From Defluviitalea raffinosedens (lineage in GTDB: Bacteria > Bacillota > Clostridia > Lachnospirales > Defluviitaleaceae), in assembly GCF_016908775.1 (NCBI RefSeq), contig NZ_JAFBEP010000016.1, positions 1-64,000 of the forward strand: DNA of 64,000 nt, read 5' to 3'. The notes under the pieces are model-generated. The model did no database searches and had not been told where the DNA came from. It saw only the letters and a program-made list of their open reading frames with translations. Within the stretch, counting starts at the first letter, position 1, and every line of letters starts with the position of its first letter. Positions 16,962 to 26,301 of the stretch are shown one piece after another. Position numbers and translations under genes: made by a program.

Positions 16962-17480
16962 TTAATTTATTGATATAATGTGGTGAAAAATCGTTTCTTT
17001 AAAATTCTTCCTCCAGGGAATATTCACTGCTTCAAAGGTGTGTTGAGAGACAAGAGGCTCTTTGATCCCTCCTTTGGAGACAAAGCCTGTAATGATAGCT
17101 GAATGCTGAATGCGATTTTGATTGTTTCTGTACTGTATGATATCTCCTTCTTCCAGTAAATCCGCGATAGAAGCATTGAAAAAATCATCTCCTTTTATGG
17201 ACACGGTTTTTGCTTTAATCCCAAAGCCCTTTTCCTGTGTCACAGTACGAATGTACCAGTATAAAGAAGCTGCTACTGCCCAGCAGATCGAGGACTTACC
17301 ATTTTGATACCACCAGGGATGGGTGGGATGATAATGATTTTTAGCTCCTCCAGCCCGAAGGCATTGCGAAACAAAATTGGTACAGTCATTTCCCTGGTAG
17401 TAAACATACTCAGGATTTGGATGATTGCCGTATCTTATAGCGTATTCTACGGCTTTTTTGCGGTTATATGGCTCACTCAT
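16962..17480 (-). CDS. Amidase-domain (Amidase_6-like) cysteine hydrolase, putative
   Basis: A 172-residue protein of the putative amidase domain family found in Gram-positive sporeformers (PF12671 type). It shows RKKAVEYAIRYGNHPNP, then GNDCTNFVSQCLRAGG with the likely nucleophile Cys33, and RIQHSAIITG with the likely catalytic His126, plus VSQHT near the end. The fold resembles CHAP/NlpC peptidases, so a peptidoglycan or amide substrate is plausible. There is no signal peptide, unlike many longer relatives in which the domain is C-terminal, so this is a domain-only form that may act in the cytoplasm or be released by lysis. Confidence 0.75.
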   Translation of the reverse strand: MSEPYNRKKAVEYAIRYGNHPNPEYVYYQGNDCTNFVSQCLRAGGAKNHYHPTHPWWYQNGKSSICWAVAASLYWYIRTVTQEKGFGIKAKTVSIKGDDFFNASIADLLEEGDIIQYRNNQNRIQHSAIITGFVSKGGIKEPLVSQHTFEAVNIPWRKNFKETIFHHIISIN

Positions 17481-17759
17481 AAAAAACCTGCCTCCATTTC
17501 ATATTGACTTATAAATTAAAATATTATACAATTTAAAGATTGTTTACATAATAGAATATGTTTTGGATATGAGAAAAATGGAAGTTCCAAAAAGGTAAGC
17601 GGCTTTTATGAAGACAATTGGAATATGATTATTGTATGGTTTAAGTTTTTATAGTAGTATAATAATGTGTCCTGTCGACAATTGGAACTGGTTTTCGTAT
17701 TATGTAAAATTATGTTTAAAATGTATTTTCTGTGTGGTATAATTGAAAGGGGTAGGGTA

Positions 17760-18596
17760 ATGGAGCAGATATCGTTATTCAAGTTGATAATAGTCGGAGT
17801 TCCTGAAACTACTTTAAATTTATTGATTGGGTTAGTCTTATGTAGAGATAATGTGAAGAAAGATTGGAAAAGTTTTATATTCAAAATGGTTGCAAGTATT
17901 ATTGTAATCTTAATTACGATTTATTTTGCAAGACGGGAATTTAAAAATGTTACATTGCTCGCAGGAACCATTACATTAATATATGTAATTATATTTAAAA
18001 TAATATGGGAGATGAATTTTCGGCAAAGTATTCTGTCAGGTTGCAGTACTATGTTTCTTTTATGTTGCTTAGAAACTATAACATTACCTTTATATAATAA
18101 ATTTTTACAATCAATGAGGTTTGCTGATATTTTTGATGCGAGCATATTGTTTTCACCATTCTTAAGATTATTACATATCATTTTCTTTTTGATATTGACA
18201 AAGTGGAATTTGCGAAATAATGAAGTGATTAGTGGTAAATGGAGTAAGCAAAATAAGCATTCTAAAATAGCAATGATTATCATTATTCTATCGATATTAT
18301 GGTGCATGATATCTATGCTCAATTATATAGATTTGAATTATAGAATAGCACTGTTTAAGGAAGATACATCTTTTTTAGTAGGAAATATGAAAATATTTTT
18401 TTGGATGACTGTATGGTTTTTTGTATTTTTATTGGTCCTTCTTTATTATATTTTTAATTTTTTAGATACTCAAAAAATGTTTGATATATCCTTAGAAGAA
18501 ATCCTTAGCACTGCAGGGGAAGAGTTGTCTAAGGAGGAGATCAAAGGATATATTGAAATTCTTCAGCAAAAGTATAACGAGAAGGGGGGGAAATAA
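17760..18596 (+). CDS. AgrC-like receptor membrane protein lacking a kinase domain
   Basis: A 278-residue polytopic membrane protein with about six or seven helices, then a soluble tail of about 40 residues (SLEEILSTAGEELSKEEIKG). The N-terminus (FKLIIVGVPETTLNLLIGL) resembles the sensor region of clostridial AgrC-type receptors, but there is no histidine phosphoacceptor helix or HATPase domain. The ATG at 17760 follows GAAAGGGGT; a GTG at 17667 is in frame but has no site. One base separates its stop from the autoinducer gene, so the two are co-translated. It may be a decoy or co-receptor, or signal through an unseen partner; it might also be an exporter accessory. Confidence 0.6.
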   Translation: MEQISLFKLIIVGVPETTLNLLIGLVLCRDNVKKDWKSFIFKMVASIIVILITIYFARREFKNVTLLAGTITLIYVIIFKIIWEMNFRQSILSGCSTMFLLCCLETITLPLYNKFLQSMRFADIFDASILFSPFLRLLHIIFFLILTKWNLRNNEVISGKWSKQNKHSKIAMIIIILSILWCMISMLNYIDLNYRIALFKEDTSFLVGNMKIFFWMTVWFFVFLLVLLYYIFNFLDTQKMFDISLEEILSTAGEELSKEEIKGYIEILQQKYNEKGGK

Positions 18597-18597
18597 A

Positions 18598-18729
18598 ATG
18601 AGAAGAAGATTATTGGTTATTTTAGGAACAATTGCGACCTGCATGGCTGCTTTCACCGCTACAGCTGGTGCGTGTTCAATTTTTCATGGTGAAACTCAGG
18701 TTCCAGAAGCACTCCAAAAAGATTTATAA
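18598..18729 (+). CDS. AgrD-like cyclic (thio)lactone autoinducer precursor peptide
   Basis: A 43-residue peptide. Residues 1-23 are a basic, hydrophobic amphipathic leader (MRRRLLVILGTIATCMAAFT...), followed by the core GACSIFHGE and the acidic tail TQVPEALQKDL. It matches the AgrD plan in which a Cys starts a five-residue ring and a Pro lies ten residues after that Cys; Clostridium perfringens AgrD has CLWFT in the same place. The predicted ring is Cys26-Ser-Ile-Phe-His30, joined by a thiolactone after AgrB cleavage at His30/Gly31. The agrB-like gene 468 bases downstream supports the call. The exact mature N-terminus cannot be read from sequence. Confidence 0.82.
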   Translation: MRRRLLVILGTIATCMAAFTATAGACSIFHGETQVPEALQKDL

Positions 18730-18737
18730 GAACCAAG

Positions 18738-18764
18738 ATAACGGGGAGATTTCCTTCCCGTTAT
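18738..18764 (+). other. Stem-loop between the autoinducer gene and the next gene
   Basis: ATAACGGG at 18738-18745 pairs perfectly with CCCGTTAT at 18757-18764. No T-run follows, so it is more likely an mRNA-stabilising or processing hairpin than a terminator. It would favour higher levels of the upstream peptide message. Confidence 0.5.
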
Positions 18765-18784
18765 TCTCATGAAGGGGTGATACA

Positions 18785-19192
18785 ATGAATGTATTAATCG
18801 CTCATCGCGTTTACAATATGCAAAGAGACTTGATTATTGAAAAAACAGAAGAATTATTATCCAGGATCACCTGCAGCCCGGACAGTAAAGAGTATCTGAA
18901 AACATTGATCGTAGAATTGGTTTCCGGGAATTTTTATTCGATGAAAAGAAACCAGCAATGGTCGGTGTATCAAATTTTAAAAATTCGCATACGGCAAAAC
19001 GAAAGAACCATATTAAACCATGCCACCAGGGCAATAGAAGATATCCAGCTGGATACGAAGACAAGAAATTGCTTAAACAGTTTAGGCATTAGTGGTGAAA
19101 TCAAAGTAGCCAAGTTTTTAAAGGCAGCGGCTAAAGAAGTTCAAAAGCAAGTGGAACAAGAAAAGAAGCAAAAAGGAACCTGGATTGGGTGA
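18785..19192 (+). CDS. Uncharacterised 135-residue protein in the agr-like locus
   Basis: A basic, soluble, helix-rich protein that I do not recognise with confidence. Residues about 40-90 (EYLKTLIVELVSGN ... VYQILKIRIRQNERTILNHA, then TRAIEDI) have the spacing and a few key positions of the Spo0A C-terminal DNA-binding domain (YLREAI ... YPEIAKKF ... VERAIRHAIE), a remote and unproven likeness. If real, it would be a small DNA-binding regulator. AAGGGGTG precedes the ATG. It lies between the autoinducer gene and agrB, and its stop is five bases before the agrB start, so it belongs to the same transcript. Confidence 0.55.
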   Translation: MNVLIAHRVYNMQRDLIIEKTEELLSRITCSPDSKEYLKTLIVELVSGNFYSMKRNQQWSVYQILKIRIRQNERTILNHATRAIEDIQLDTKTRNCLNSLGISGEIKVAKFLKAAAKEVQKQVEQEKKQKGTWIG

Positions 19193-19196
19193 AAAA

Positions 19197-19766
19197 ATGA
19201 GTATAATAGATCAAACGGCTGAAAGACTTGCAAAACAAGTAAAAAAGGCTTCACCACATGTGGATGAACAGATTGTTCAGTATTATTATACCCGAGCATT
19301 TAATCGCCTTATTTTCTACGTGATTTGCATACCTTTAATTATTATACTTCGTTTAAACATTTTTTCTTTTATCACTGTTTTATTAAGTTATTCTCTTTTG
19401 CGCAGATGCTTTGGCGGAGCCCATTTGGAAAGCGATATCGGGTGCTTAATATTAAGCGTGGTGACGATGACTGGAGGAACCTGGATATCGAGCTATATTA
19501 AGCCTTCTCTTATTTTAATTATTGCAGTATACATATTTACTTTTATTGTGGTACAATGGACTGGCCTGATCGATTCACCGAAAAAGAGAATTGTTAAATT
19601 ACGGGCTGCTTTTATAAGACAAGGCTATTTTACCATAGCATTTTTAACTCTTATTACTTTTATATTATATTATTTTGATGAAACCAGAATGATGACAGGT
19701 TCCATAATTGTAGGGATAATGATAGAATTGGCCAGTTTAATTATAGGGAAAATCAGATACAGATAG
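19197..19766 (+). CDS. agrB: AgrB-like autoinducer-processing membrane protease
   Basis: A 189-residue AgrB that cleaves the AgrD tail and forms the peptide ring in the cytoplasmic membrane. The catalytic pair is His76 and Cys83 in RRCFGGAHLESDIGC, almost the same numbers as His77/Cys84 in Staphylococcus aureus AgrB, and GLIDSPKKRIVKLR matches the conserved basic loop after the central helices. Several membrane segments follow. The ATG at 19197 is used; a TTG at 19185 with AAAGGA upstream is an alternative that adds four residues. Neighbouring genes supply the substrate peptide and a receptor-like protein. Confidence 0.9.
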   Translation: MSIIDQTAERLAKQVKKASPHVDEQIVQYYYTRAFNRLIFYVICIPLIIILRLNIFSFITVLLSYSLLRRCFGGAHLESDIGCLILSVVTMTGGTWISSYIKPSLILIIAVYIFTFIVVQWTGLIDSPKKRIVKLRAAFIRQGYFTIAFLTLITFILYYFDETRMMTGSIIVGIMIELASLIIGKIRYR

Positions 19767-19777
19767 GATGCAGATAT

Positions 19778-20017
19778 ATGAATATTTATAAACTCATTGA
19801 AGAACATGAAGAGGAATTAAAAAGCAATCTTGAAAGCAGAATGTCCATTATGCTCAACAGGCCAATCACCATTTCAGAGGATCAGTGGTATAAGATTCTT
19901 CAGGGTACTTTGGAAGATATTGAGTATAATATTATTTTTTTTAATAAAAATATCGATAAAGAATACGTCTTTGAAACCATGAAATCTTTCGTTGAACTTC
20001 ATGTATTAAGAACATAG
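19778..20017 (+). CDS. Uncharacterised 79-residue protein at the end of the agr-like locus
   Basis: A small, soluble, acidic and probably all-helical protein (MNIYKLIEEHEEELKSNLES ... FVELHVLRT) with no recognised domain, signal peptide or membrane segment. It starts 11 bases after agrB with ATAGGATG upstream of the ATG, and a terminator follows its stop. The tight spacing suggests it is part of the agr-like transcript; function is unknown. Confidence 0.6.
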   Translation: MNIYKLIEEHEEELKSNLESRMSIMLNRPITISEDQWYKILQGTLEDIEYNIIFFNKNIDKEYVFETMKSFVELHVLRT

Positions 20018-20054
20018 AACCGGTGAAGTGAGTGTAAACTTAACCGGTTATTTT
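20018..20054 (+). terminator. Intrinsic terminator ending the agr-like locus
   Basis: AACCGGT at 20018-20024 pairs with ACCGGTT at 20043-20049 across an 18-base loop, followed by ATTTTATT. A second, tighter palindrome TAACCGGTTA is nested at the right arm. Confidence 0.7.
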
Positions 20055-20127
20055 ATTGCCTTTTTTACACATAAGGTATGGTTTTTTTACACAAAATAAT
20101 AAGAAAATGCATGTAGGAGAAGATAAC

Positions 20128-21642
20128 ATGGTAAAAGAGAAATCAAATTCTTATTGGATTGCTTCAACTAAGGAGACAAATTATCCTAAGCTTTCAGAAG
20201 ATTTATCTGTGGATGTTGCCATTATTGGCGGCGGAATGGTTGGTATAAGCTGTGCCTATTATTTAAAAAATGAAGGGTTTAAGGTTGCCGTTATAGAAGC
20301 CAAAAGAATCGCTGAAGGGGTTACAGGAAATACGACGGCCAAAATTACAGCTCAGCATCATCTGATCTACGATTCGCTCATTAGAAAATTTGGAGAAGAG
20401 ATCGCACAGCAATATGCCAGTGCCAATATATGGGCCATAGAAGAGATTGCCAAAATCATTGAACAAAATAATATAGACTGTGATTTTATACGTCAGCCGG
20501 CTTACATTTATACTCAATCTGAGGACTATATAAAACAGATTGAAGATGAGGTTAAGGCTGCGCAAAAATTAGGAATCAAGGCTTCATTTGATACTAGTCT
20601 CTCTCTGCCTTTTCCCATTAAGGGAGCTGTTCGATTCGATCACCAGGCCCAATTTCATCCAAGGAAATACCTCCTTCCCCTGGCAGAGAAGATTCCGGGA
20701 GAGGGAAGTTTCATCTTCGAGAATACGAGAATGAAAAATATAGAAGGAGAAAATCCTTATACAGTCATTACCGATAGTGGAAAAATCACTGCAACGTATG
20801 TTATTATTGCATCTCATTTCCCTGTATACGATCATTTCGGCTTTTACTTTGCCAGAATGTATGAATCAAGAACCTATGCTTTAGCCATGAAGATCAAGGA
20901 GAAATTCCCCGGTGGTATGTATCTTTCTGCGGAAAGCCCCAGCCGCTCCCTTCGTTCACAGCCTTATGAAGATGGCGAATTGGTATTGCTTGTGGGAGAG
21001 GAACACAAAACCGGGCAGCATAAGGAAGCGGCAGAGCATTACAGGAAGCTTCAGGAATTTGCTCATGAACATTATAATGTAGAAACTATTTTATACCACT
21101 GGTCCACTCAAGATTGTATGCCAATTGACGATATTCCTTATATCGGACGTATTACATCAACAGCAGCCAATATGTATGTGGCTACAGGGTTCAAAAAATG
21201 GGGCATGACCCACAGCATAATAGGCGCAGCCCTTATAAGGGATCAAATTATGAACAGACAAAACCCGTGGGAAGAAGTATATGATCCCTCAAGGTTTACA
21301 CCTTTGCAGTCCATAAAAAAATTCTTTGAAATCAATGCAGATGTGGCAAAGGAACTTATCTCAGGGAAATTAGAAATTCCTGAAGACACGCTGAGAGATT
21401 TAAAAGAGGAAGAAGGATCTGCCATCGAGATTGAAGGAAGAAGAATAGGTGCTTATAAAGATGATAAGGGTGAAATACATTTAGTAGACCCAACCTGCAG
21501 CCATATGGGGTGTGAATTGAAATGGAACGATGCTGAAAAGACATGGGACTGTCCTTGTCATGGTTCAAGATTCACCTACACCGGAGAAGTCATTGAAGGC
21601 CCGGCGGTGAATTCCCTGAAAAGAATAAAATTAGGAGAATAA
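20128..21642 (+). CDS. FAD-dependent oxidoreductase (DAO family) fused to a Rieske domain
   Basis: A 504-residue two-domain protein. Residues about 25-400 are a glycine-oxidase/DAO-like FAD domain starting VAIIGGGMVGISCAYYL, with the ISYGRITST/YVATGFKKWGMTHS region binding FAD near its end. The last 80 residues form a Rieske domain: CSHMGC and CPCHGSRF hold a [2Fe-2S] cluster through two Cys and two His. Proteins of this layout are widespread and mostly uncharacterised. The ATG at 20128 has TAGGAGA upstream; the longer frame from 20056 adds 24 residues with no family likeness. The gene stands alone between terminators and asnA. Confidence 0.9.
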   Translation: MVKEKSNSYWIASTKETNYPKLSEDLSVDVAIIGGGMVGISCAYYLKNEGFKVAVIEAKRIAEGVTGNTTAKITAQHHLIYDSLIRKFGEEIAQQYASANIWAIEEIAKIIEQNNIDCDFIRQPAYIYTQSEDYIKQIEDEVKAAQKLGIKASFDTSLSLPFPIKGAVRFDHQAQFHPRKYLLPLAEKIPGEGSFIFENTRMKNIEGENPYTVITDSGKITATYVIIASHFPVYDHFGFYFARMYESRTYALAMKIKEKFPGGMYLSAESPSRSLRSQPYEDGELVLLVGEEHKTGQHKEAAEHYRKLQEFAHEHYNVETILYHWSTQDCMPIDDIPYIGRITSTAANMYVATGFKKWGMTHSIIGAALIRDQIMNRQNPWEEVYDPSRFTPLQSIKKFFEINADVAKELISGKLEIPEDTLRDLKEEEGSAIEIEGRRIGAYKDDKGEIHLVDPTCSHMGCELKWNDAEKTWDCPCHGSRFTYTGEVIEGPAVNSLKRIKLGE

Positions 21643-21736
21643 TGTAGAAATATATCTATTTTATTTTACTAAGAGGATGTCAGTATGATATAATGATAAA
21701 ATTGGAATGGAAGAAAGAAATTAAGGGGGAACAAGA

Positions 21737-22759
21737 ATGACCGATCAGCTTAAATCTCTGATAATACCGGAAGGATATTCTTCGGCATTATCTGTCAGAG
21801 AAACGGAAGCAGCGATTAAAAGGCTGAAAGATTATTTTGAAAATAAATTGGCGGAAGCATTAAATTTATCAAGAGTCTCTGCACCTTTATTTGTTAAAAC
21901 CGAAACGGGATTAAATGATAATCTTAATGGTGTGGAGAGGCCGGTTTCCTTTGATGTTTACGGCATTGGAGGAAAAAGTGTTGAAATTGTTCATTCACTG
22001 GCAAAGTGGAAGAGAATGGCTCTAAAGCAATATGGCTTTTCTGTAGGTGAAGGATTGTATACTGATATGAATGCCATAAGAAGAGATGAAGAACTGGATA
22101 ATTTACATTCTGTTTATGTGGACCAATGGGACTGGGAAAAAATTATAAGCAAAGAGCAAAGAAATCTTGAAACCTTGAAAGAAATTGTCAAAAAGATATA
22201 TAATGTATTCAAAGATACAGAAAAGTATGTAGCTAACTTATATCCTGTGATCAAACCGATTCTACCGGAGGAAATTACCTTTATTACAACGCAGGAACTG
22301 GAAGACAGATTTCCTGATTTAACTCCTAAGGAAAGAGAAGATGCCATTGCAAAAGAAAAAGGGGCTGTTTTCATTATCGGTATCGGAGGAAAGCTCAAAT
22401 CCGGGGGAAAGCACGATGGCCGTTCTCCCGACTATGATGACTGGTCTTTAAATGGAGACATCATCTTCTGGTATCCAGTATTGGAACGGGCATTTGAGCT
22501 TTCTTCCATGGGCATCAGAGTGGATGAAGAAACCCTTTTAAAGCAGCTTCAAATGGCAGGCTGTGAAGAGCGAAAAGAGCTGGAGTTCCATAAAAAGCTT
22601 CTTAATGGCGAATTACCTTACACAGTAGGAGGAGGAATTGGTCAGTCCAGGCTTTGCATGTTCTTTTTAAGAAAAGCCCATATAGGAGAAGTGCAGTCTT
22701 CCGTATGGTCGGATGAAATGATCGAATCCTGTGAGAAAGCTAATATTTATTTATTATAA
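21737..22759 (+). CDS. asnA: Aspartate-ammonia ligase (asparagine synthetase A)
   Basis: A 340-residue AsnA, the ammonia-dependent enzyme that makes asparagine from aspartate and ATP. The class II synthetase-like fold is evident in [48 protein letters not shown] and the C-terminal [23 protein letters not shown] at 21689-21694 lies upstream without a clear -35. AAGGGGG precedes the ATG. Its place before asnS links asparagine synthesis with its charging to tRNA. Confidence 0.96.
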   Translation: MTDQLKSLIIPEGYSSALSVRETEAAIKRLKDYFENKLAEALNLSRVSAPLFVKTETGLNDNLNGVERPVSFDVYGIGGKSVEIVHSLAKWKRMALKQYGFSVGEGLYTDMNAIRRDEELDNLHSVYVDQWDWEKIISKEQRNLETLKEIVKKIYNVFKDTEKYVANLYPVIKPILPEEITFITTQELEDRFPDLTPKEREDAIAKEKGAVFIIGIGGKLKSGGKHDGRSPDYDDWSLNGDIIFWYPVLERAFELSSMGIRVDEETLLKQLQMAGCEERKELEFHKKLLNGELPYTVGGGIGQSRLCMFFLRKAHIGEVQSSVWSDEMIESCEKANIYLL

Positions 22760-22798
22760 GAAATTTTAAAGATGTACTAAAGAGAGGAGAAGAGAAAA

Positions 22799-24190
22799 GT
22801 GAAACATATCTTGGTAAAAGATTTATACAGAAAAACAGAAGAATATGCTGACAAGCAAGTTACTGTAGGAGGATGGATCAGAACAGTTCGTTCTTCCAAA
22901 ACTTTTGGTTTTATAGAATTAAATGACGGATCATTTTTTAAAAACGTTCAAATTGTATTTGAAGACACCCTTGAAAATTATCAGGAGATTTCAAAACTCA
23001 ATGTCGGCTCTGCAATTATAGTAGAAGGAACAATTGTTAAAACTCCGGAGGCAAAGCAGCCTTTTGAAATTAAAGCAAGTGCCATCACAGTAGAAGGGAC
23101 ATCCACTCCGGATTATCCACTTCAGAAGAAAAGACATTCTTTTGAGTTTTTAAGAACCATTGCGCATTTGCGTCCCAGAACCAATACTTTCTCAGCAGTA
23201 TTCAGAGTAAGATCTTTGGCGGCATATGCTATTCATCAATTTTTCCAAGAAAGAGGATTTGTTTACGTACATACGCCCATTATCACAGGAAGCGATGCAG
23301 AAGGCGCGGGCGAGATGTTCCGAGTTTCCACACTGGATTTAAATAATCTTCCAAAGGATCAAGACGGAAAAGTAGATTTCAGCAAGGACTTTTTTGGAAG
23401 AGAAACCAATCTTACAGTAAGCGGACAGCTTTCCGTAGAGACTTATGCTATGGCATTCAGAAATGTATATACCTTTGGGCCAACTTTCCGGGCAGAAAAC
23501 TCCAATACAGCAAGACATGCAGCAGAGTTTTGGATGATTGAGCCGGAAATGGCTTTTGCAGATTTAAACGATGACATGGAATTGGCAGAAGAGATGTTAA
23601 AATACATCATCCAATTCGTTATGGACAATGCGCCGGAAGAAATGGAATTCTTTAATAATTTTATCGATCAAACTTTGTTTGAAAGATTAGTAAACATAGT
23701 AAACTCTGACTTTGGACATATTACTTATACGGAAGCAATAGAATTACTTAAAAAGGTAAATCATCAGTTTGAATATCCGGTAGAGTGGGGAAGCGACCTT
23801 CAGACAGAACATGAAAGATATTTAACAGAAAAGATCTTTAACAAACCTGTTTTCGTTACAGATTATCCTAAAGACATTAAGGCATTTTATATGAGACAAA
23901 ATGATGATGGAAAAACTGTTGCAGCTATGGACTTATTGGTACCAGGCGTAGGAGAAATCATTGGCGGAAGTCAAAGAGAAGAAAGATTAGATGTATTAGA
24001 GAACAGAATCAAAGAATTGAATATGAAAGAGGAAGACTATTGGTGGTATCTTGATACAAGAAGATATGGCGGAACGAAACATGCAGGCTTTGGTCTTGGA
24101 TTTGAAAGAGCGATTATGTATATGACGGGAATGTCCAATATAAGAGACGTTATTTCTTTCCCCAGAACAGTAAAAAATGCAGAGTTTTAA
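22799..24190 (+). CDS. asnS: Asparaginyl-tRNA synthetase
   Basis: A 463-residue class II synthetase. An N-terminal OB-fold anticodon domain ([22 protein letters not shown]) is followed by the catalytic core with motif 2 ([24 protein letters not shown]) and motif 3 ([21 protein letters not shown]). It starts with GTG at 22799, eight bases after AGGAGA; no ATG upstream fits the family N-terminus. It lies 39 bases after asnA and 27 before tkt, so the three may form one transcript. Confidence 0.96.
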   Translation: MKHILVKDLYRKTEEYADKQVTVGGWIRTVRSSKTFGFIELNDGSFFKNVQIVFEDTLENYQEISKLNVGSAIIVEGTIVKTPEAKQPFEIKASAITVEGTSTPDYPLQKKRHSFEFLRTIAHLRPRTNTFSAVFRVRSLAAYAIHQFFQERGFVYVHTPIITGSDAEGAGEMFRVSTLDLNNLPKDQDGKVDFSKDFFGRETNLTVSGQLSVETYAMAFRNVYTFGPTFRAENSNTARHAAEFWMIEPEMAFADLNDDMELAEEMLKYIIQFVMDNAPEEMEFFNNFIDQTLFERLVNIVNSDFGHITYTEAIELLKKVNHQFEYPVEWGSDLQTEHERYLTEKIFNKPVFVTDYPKDIKAFYMRQNDDGKTVAAMDLLVPGVGEIIGGSQREERLDVLENRIKELNMKEEDYWWYLDTRRYGGTKHAGFGLGFERAIMYMTGMSNIRDVISFPRTVKNAEF

Positions 24191-24217
24191 CATATCAATA
24201 ATAAGGAGGATCATTCA

Positions 24218-26197
24218 ATGAATCAGATTGAGCAGCTTAGTGTCAATACGATACGTGTTTTATCAGCAGAAGCGGTTCAGAAAGCAAATTCCGGGCACCC
24301 AGGATTGCCTTTGGGTGCAGCGCCAATGGCATATACCTTGTGGGCAAAGCAATTAAAGCATAATCCCCATAATCCAAACTGGGTGAACAGAGACAGATTT
24401 GTATTGTCAGCAGGCCATGGTTCCATGCTATTATATTCTTTACTGCATTTATTTGGATATGGATTAACGATTGATGATTTGATGAATTTCAGACAATTTG
24501 GAAGCAAAACTCCGGGACATCCTGAGTATGGTCATACAGTAGGGGTTGAGACGACCACTGGTCCTTTGGGACAGGGAATTGCTACTGCCGTTGGTATGGC
24601 CTTGGCAGAAAAGTATCTGGCTGCTCATTTTAATCGTCCCAATTACAATATCGTAGACCACTATACCTTTGTTCTGGCTGGAGACGGCTGTATGATGGAA
24701 GGTATTTCATCAGAAGCAGCGTCTTTAGCAGGAACATTAAAATTAGGAAAACTTATCGTATTATACGATTCCAATAATATTTCCATTGAAGGACAAACAG
24801 ATATTGCCTTTACAGAAAATGTAGGAAAACGCTTTGAAGCCTTCCATTGGCAAGTTTTAACCGTTGAAGACGGAAATGACATCGATGCGATTAACAAAGC
24901 CATAGAAGAAGCTAAGAAAGAAACCGAACGACCAACTTTAATTGAGATCAAAACACAAATCGGTTATGGCGTTCCTGCAAAACAAGGAAAAGCTTCAGCC
25001 CATGGAGAACCCTTAGGAGCAGACAATATAACTGCAATGAAAGAATTCCTTGGATGGGATGCTGATGAAGAATTCCATGTTCCTTCAGCAGTAAGAAACC
25101 ATATGAATGAAATCATAGAAAAAGGCAAAAAGGAAGAAGAAGCCTGGAACGAGTTATGGAATAGCTACAAAGAGGCTTATCCTGACTTGGCAAAAGAATG
25201 GGAAATATGGAATGATAAAAACTTGGCGGCTAGACTTATTGATGACAAAGAATTATGGAGTCTTGGCGGCAAAATGGCTACAAGACAGTCTTCTGGAAAA
25301 GTCATTAACTATTTGGCTAAGGTATTGCCTAATCTCATTGGGGGTTCTGCGGACCTTGCGCCTTCAAATAAAACTTATATGGATGGAAGAGGAGATTTTT
25401 CAGCAGAAAATCCAACAGGATCCAATCTTCATTTTGGTGTAAGAGAACATGCCATGGGTGCTATCCTTAATGGAATGAAACTTCATGGAGGCTTAATCGT
25501 ATTTGGCGGAACCTTTTTTGTATTTAGTGATTACATGAAAGATTCCATGCGTTTATCAGCATTGATGAATCTTCCAGTCATCTATGTACTGACTCACGAC
25601 AGCATTGGTGTTGGTGAAGACGGACCAACTCATCAGCCCATTGAACATCTGGCAGCTCTTAGAAGTATGCCAAACTTAAATGTATTCCGTCCTGCGGATG
25701 CTAAAGAAACCGTAGCCGGCTGGTACAGTGCATTGACTTCAGGCAAACCTACAGCATTGATCCTTACACGCCAGGATCTGCCTGACTTAGGTACTGACGG
25801 AAAAGACGCCCTAAGAGGTGCGTACATCTTAAAAGACAGTGAAAACCCAGACATCATCTTGATGGCAACAGGTTCGGAGGTACATTTGATTTCTGAAGCT
25901 GCAGATGTTTTAAAGACAAAAGGCATTCATGCAAGGGTCATTAGCATGCCTTCATGGGAAATTTTTGAGGAGCAAAGTGAAGAATATAAAGCAAAACTTC
26001 TTCCAAAGCATATCAGAAAACGCCTTGCTGTGGAAGCGGCTTCTTCTTTTGGATGGCATAAATATTTAGGACTGGACGGTAAAATGATCTCTATAGATAC
26101 TTTTGGCGCTTCGGGTCCTGCAGATACTTTATTCAAACATTTTGGATTTACAGTAGAAAACATCGTTAAAACAGTAGAAGATATGATGAAAGAATAA
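24218..26197 (+). CDS. tkt: Transketolase
   Basis: A 659-residue thiamine-diphosphate enzyme of the pentose phosphate pathway. It has [14 protein letters not shown], the thiamine/Mg motif [18 protein letters not shown], the phosphate-binding GSADLAPSN and the central catalytic glutamate region [11 protein letters not shown]. Length is that of the single-chain enzyme, not the split form common in some Firmicutes. AAGGAGG precedes the ATG. A strong terminator follows, ending the asnA-asnS-tkt group. Confidence 0.96.
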   Translation: MNQIEQLSVNTIRVLSAEAVQKANSGHPGLPLGAAPMAYTLWAKQLKHNPHNPNWVNRDRFVLSAGHGSMLLYSLLHLFGYGLTIDDLMNFRQFGSKTPGHPEYGHTVGVETTTGPLGQGIATAVGMALAEKYLAAHFNRPNYNIVDHYTFVLAGDGCMMEGISSEAASLAGTLKLGKLIVLYDSNNISIEGQTDIAFTENVGKRFEAFHWQVLTVEDGNDIDAINKAIEEAKKETERPTLIEIKTQIGYGVPAKQGKASAHGEPLGADNITAMKEFLGWDADEEFHVPSAVRNHMNEIIEKGKKEEEAWNELWNSYKEAYPDLAKEWEIWNDKNLAARLIDDKELWSLGGKMATRQSSGKVINYLAKVLPNLIGGSADLAPSNKTYMDGRGDFSAENPTGSNLHFGVREHAMGAILNGMKLHGGLIVFGGTFFVFSDYMKDSMRLSALMNLPVIYVLTHDSIGVGEDGPTHQPIEHLAALRSMPNLNVFRPADAKETVAGWYSALTSGKPTALILTRQDLPDLGTDGKDALRGAYILKDSENPDIILMATGSEVHLISEAADVLKTKGIHARVISMPSWEIFEEQSEEYKAKLLPKHIRKRLAVEAASSFGWHKYLGLDGKMISIDTFGASGPADTLFKHFGFTVENIVKTVEDMMKE

Positions 26198-26230
26198 TAT
26201 ATCCTTAAAAATTTATAAGTTTTAATAGAC

Positions 26231-26256
26231 AAGAGGGACAATTTGTCCCTCTTTTT
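26231..26256 (+). terminator. Intrinsic terminator after tkt
   Basis: The perfect 10-bp stem AAGAGGGACA / TGTCCCTCTT with loop ATT is followed by a T-run. Confidence 0.92.
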
Positions 26257-26301
26257 AATATGTATATAATAAGAAATTTTTTAGAAGAAGGGAGGGGAGC
26301 C

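Noticed and set aside
17667-17759. GTG start for the AgrC-like protein
   Set aside because: No ribosome-binding site, while the ATG at 17760 has one and gives the family-like N-terminus.
20056-20127. N-terminal extension of the Rieske/FAD protein
   Set aside because: The extra residues have no family match, and the ATG at 20128 has a clear ribosome-binding site.
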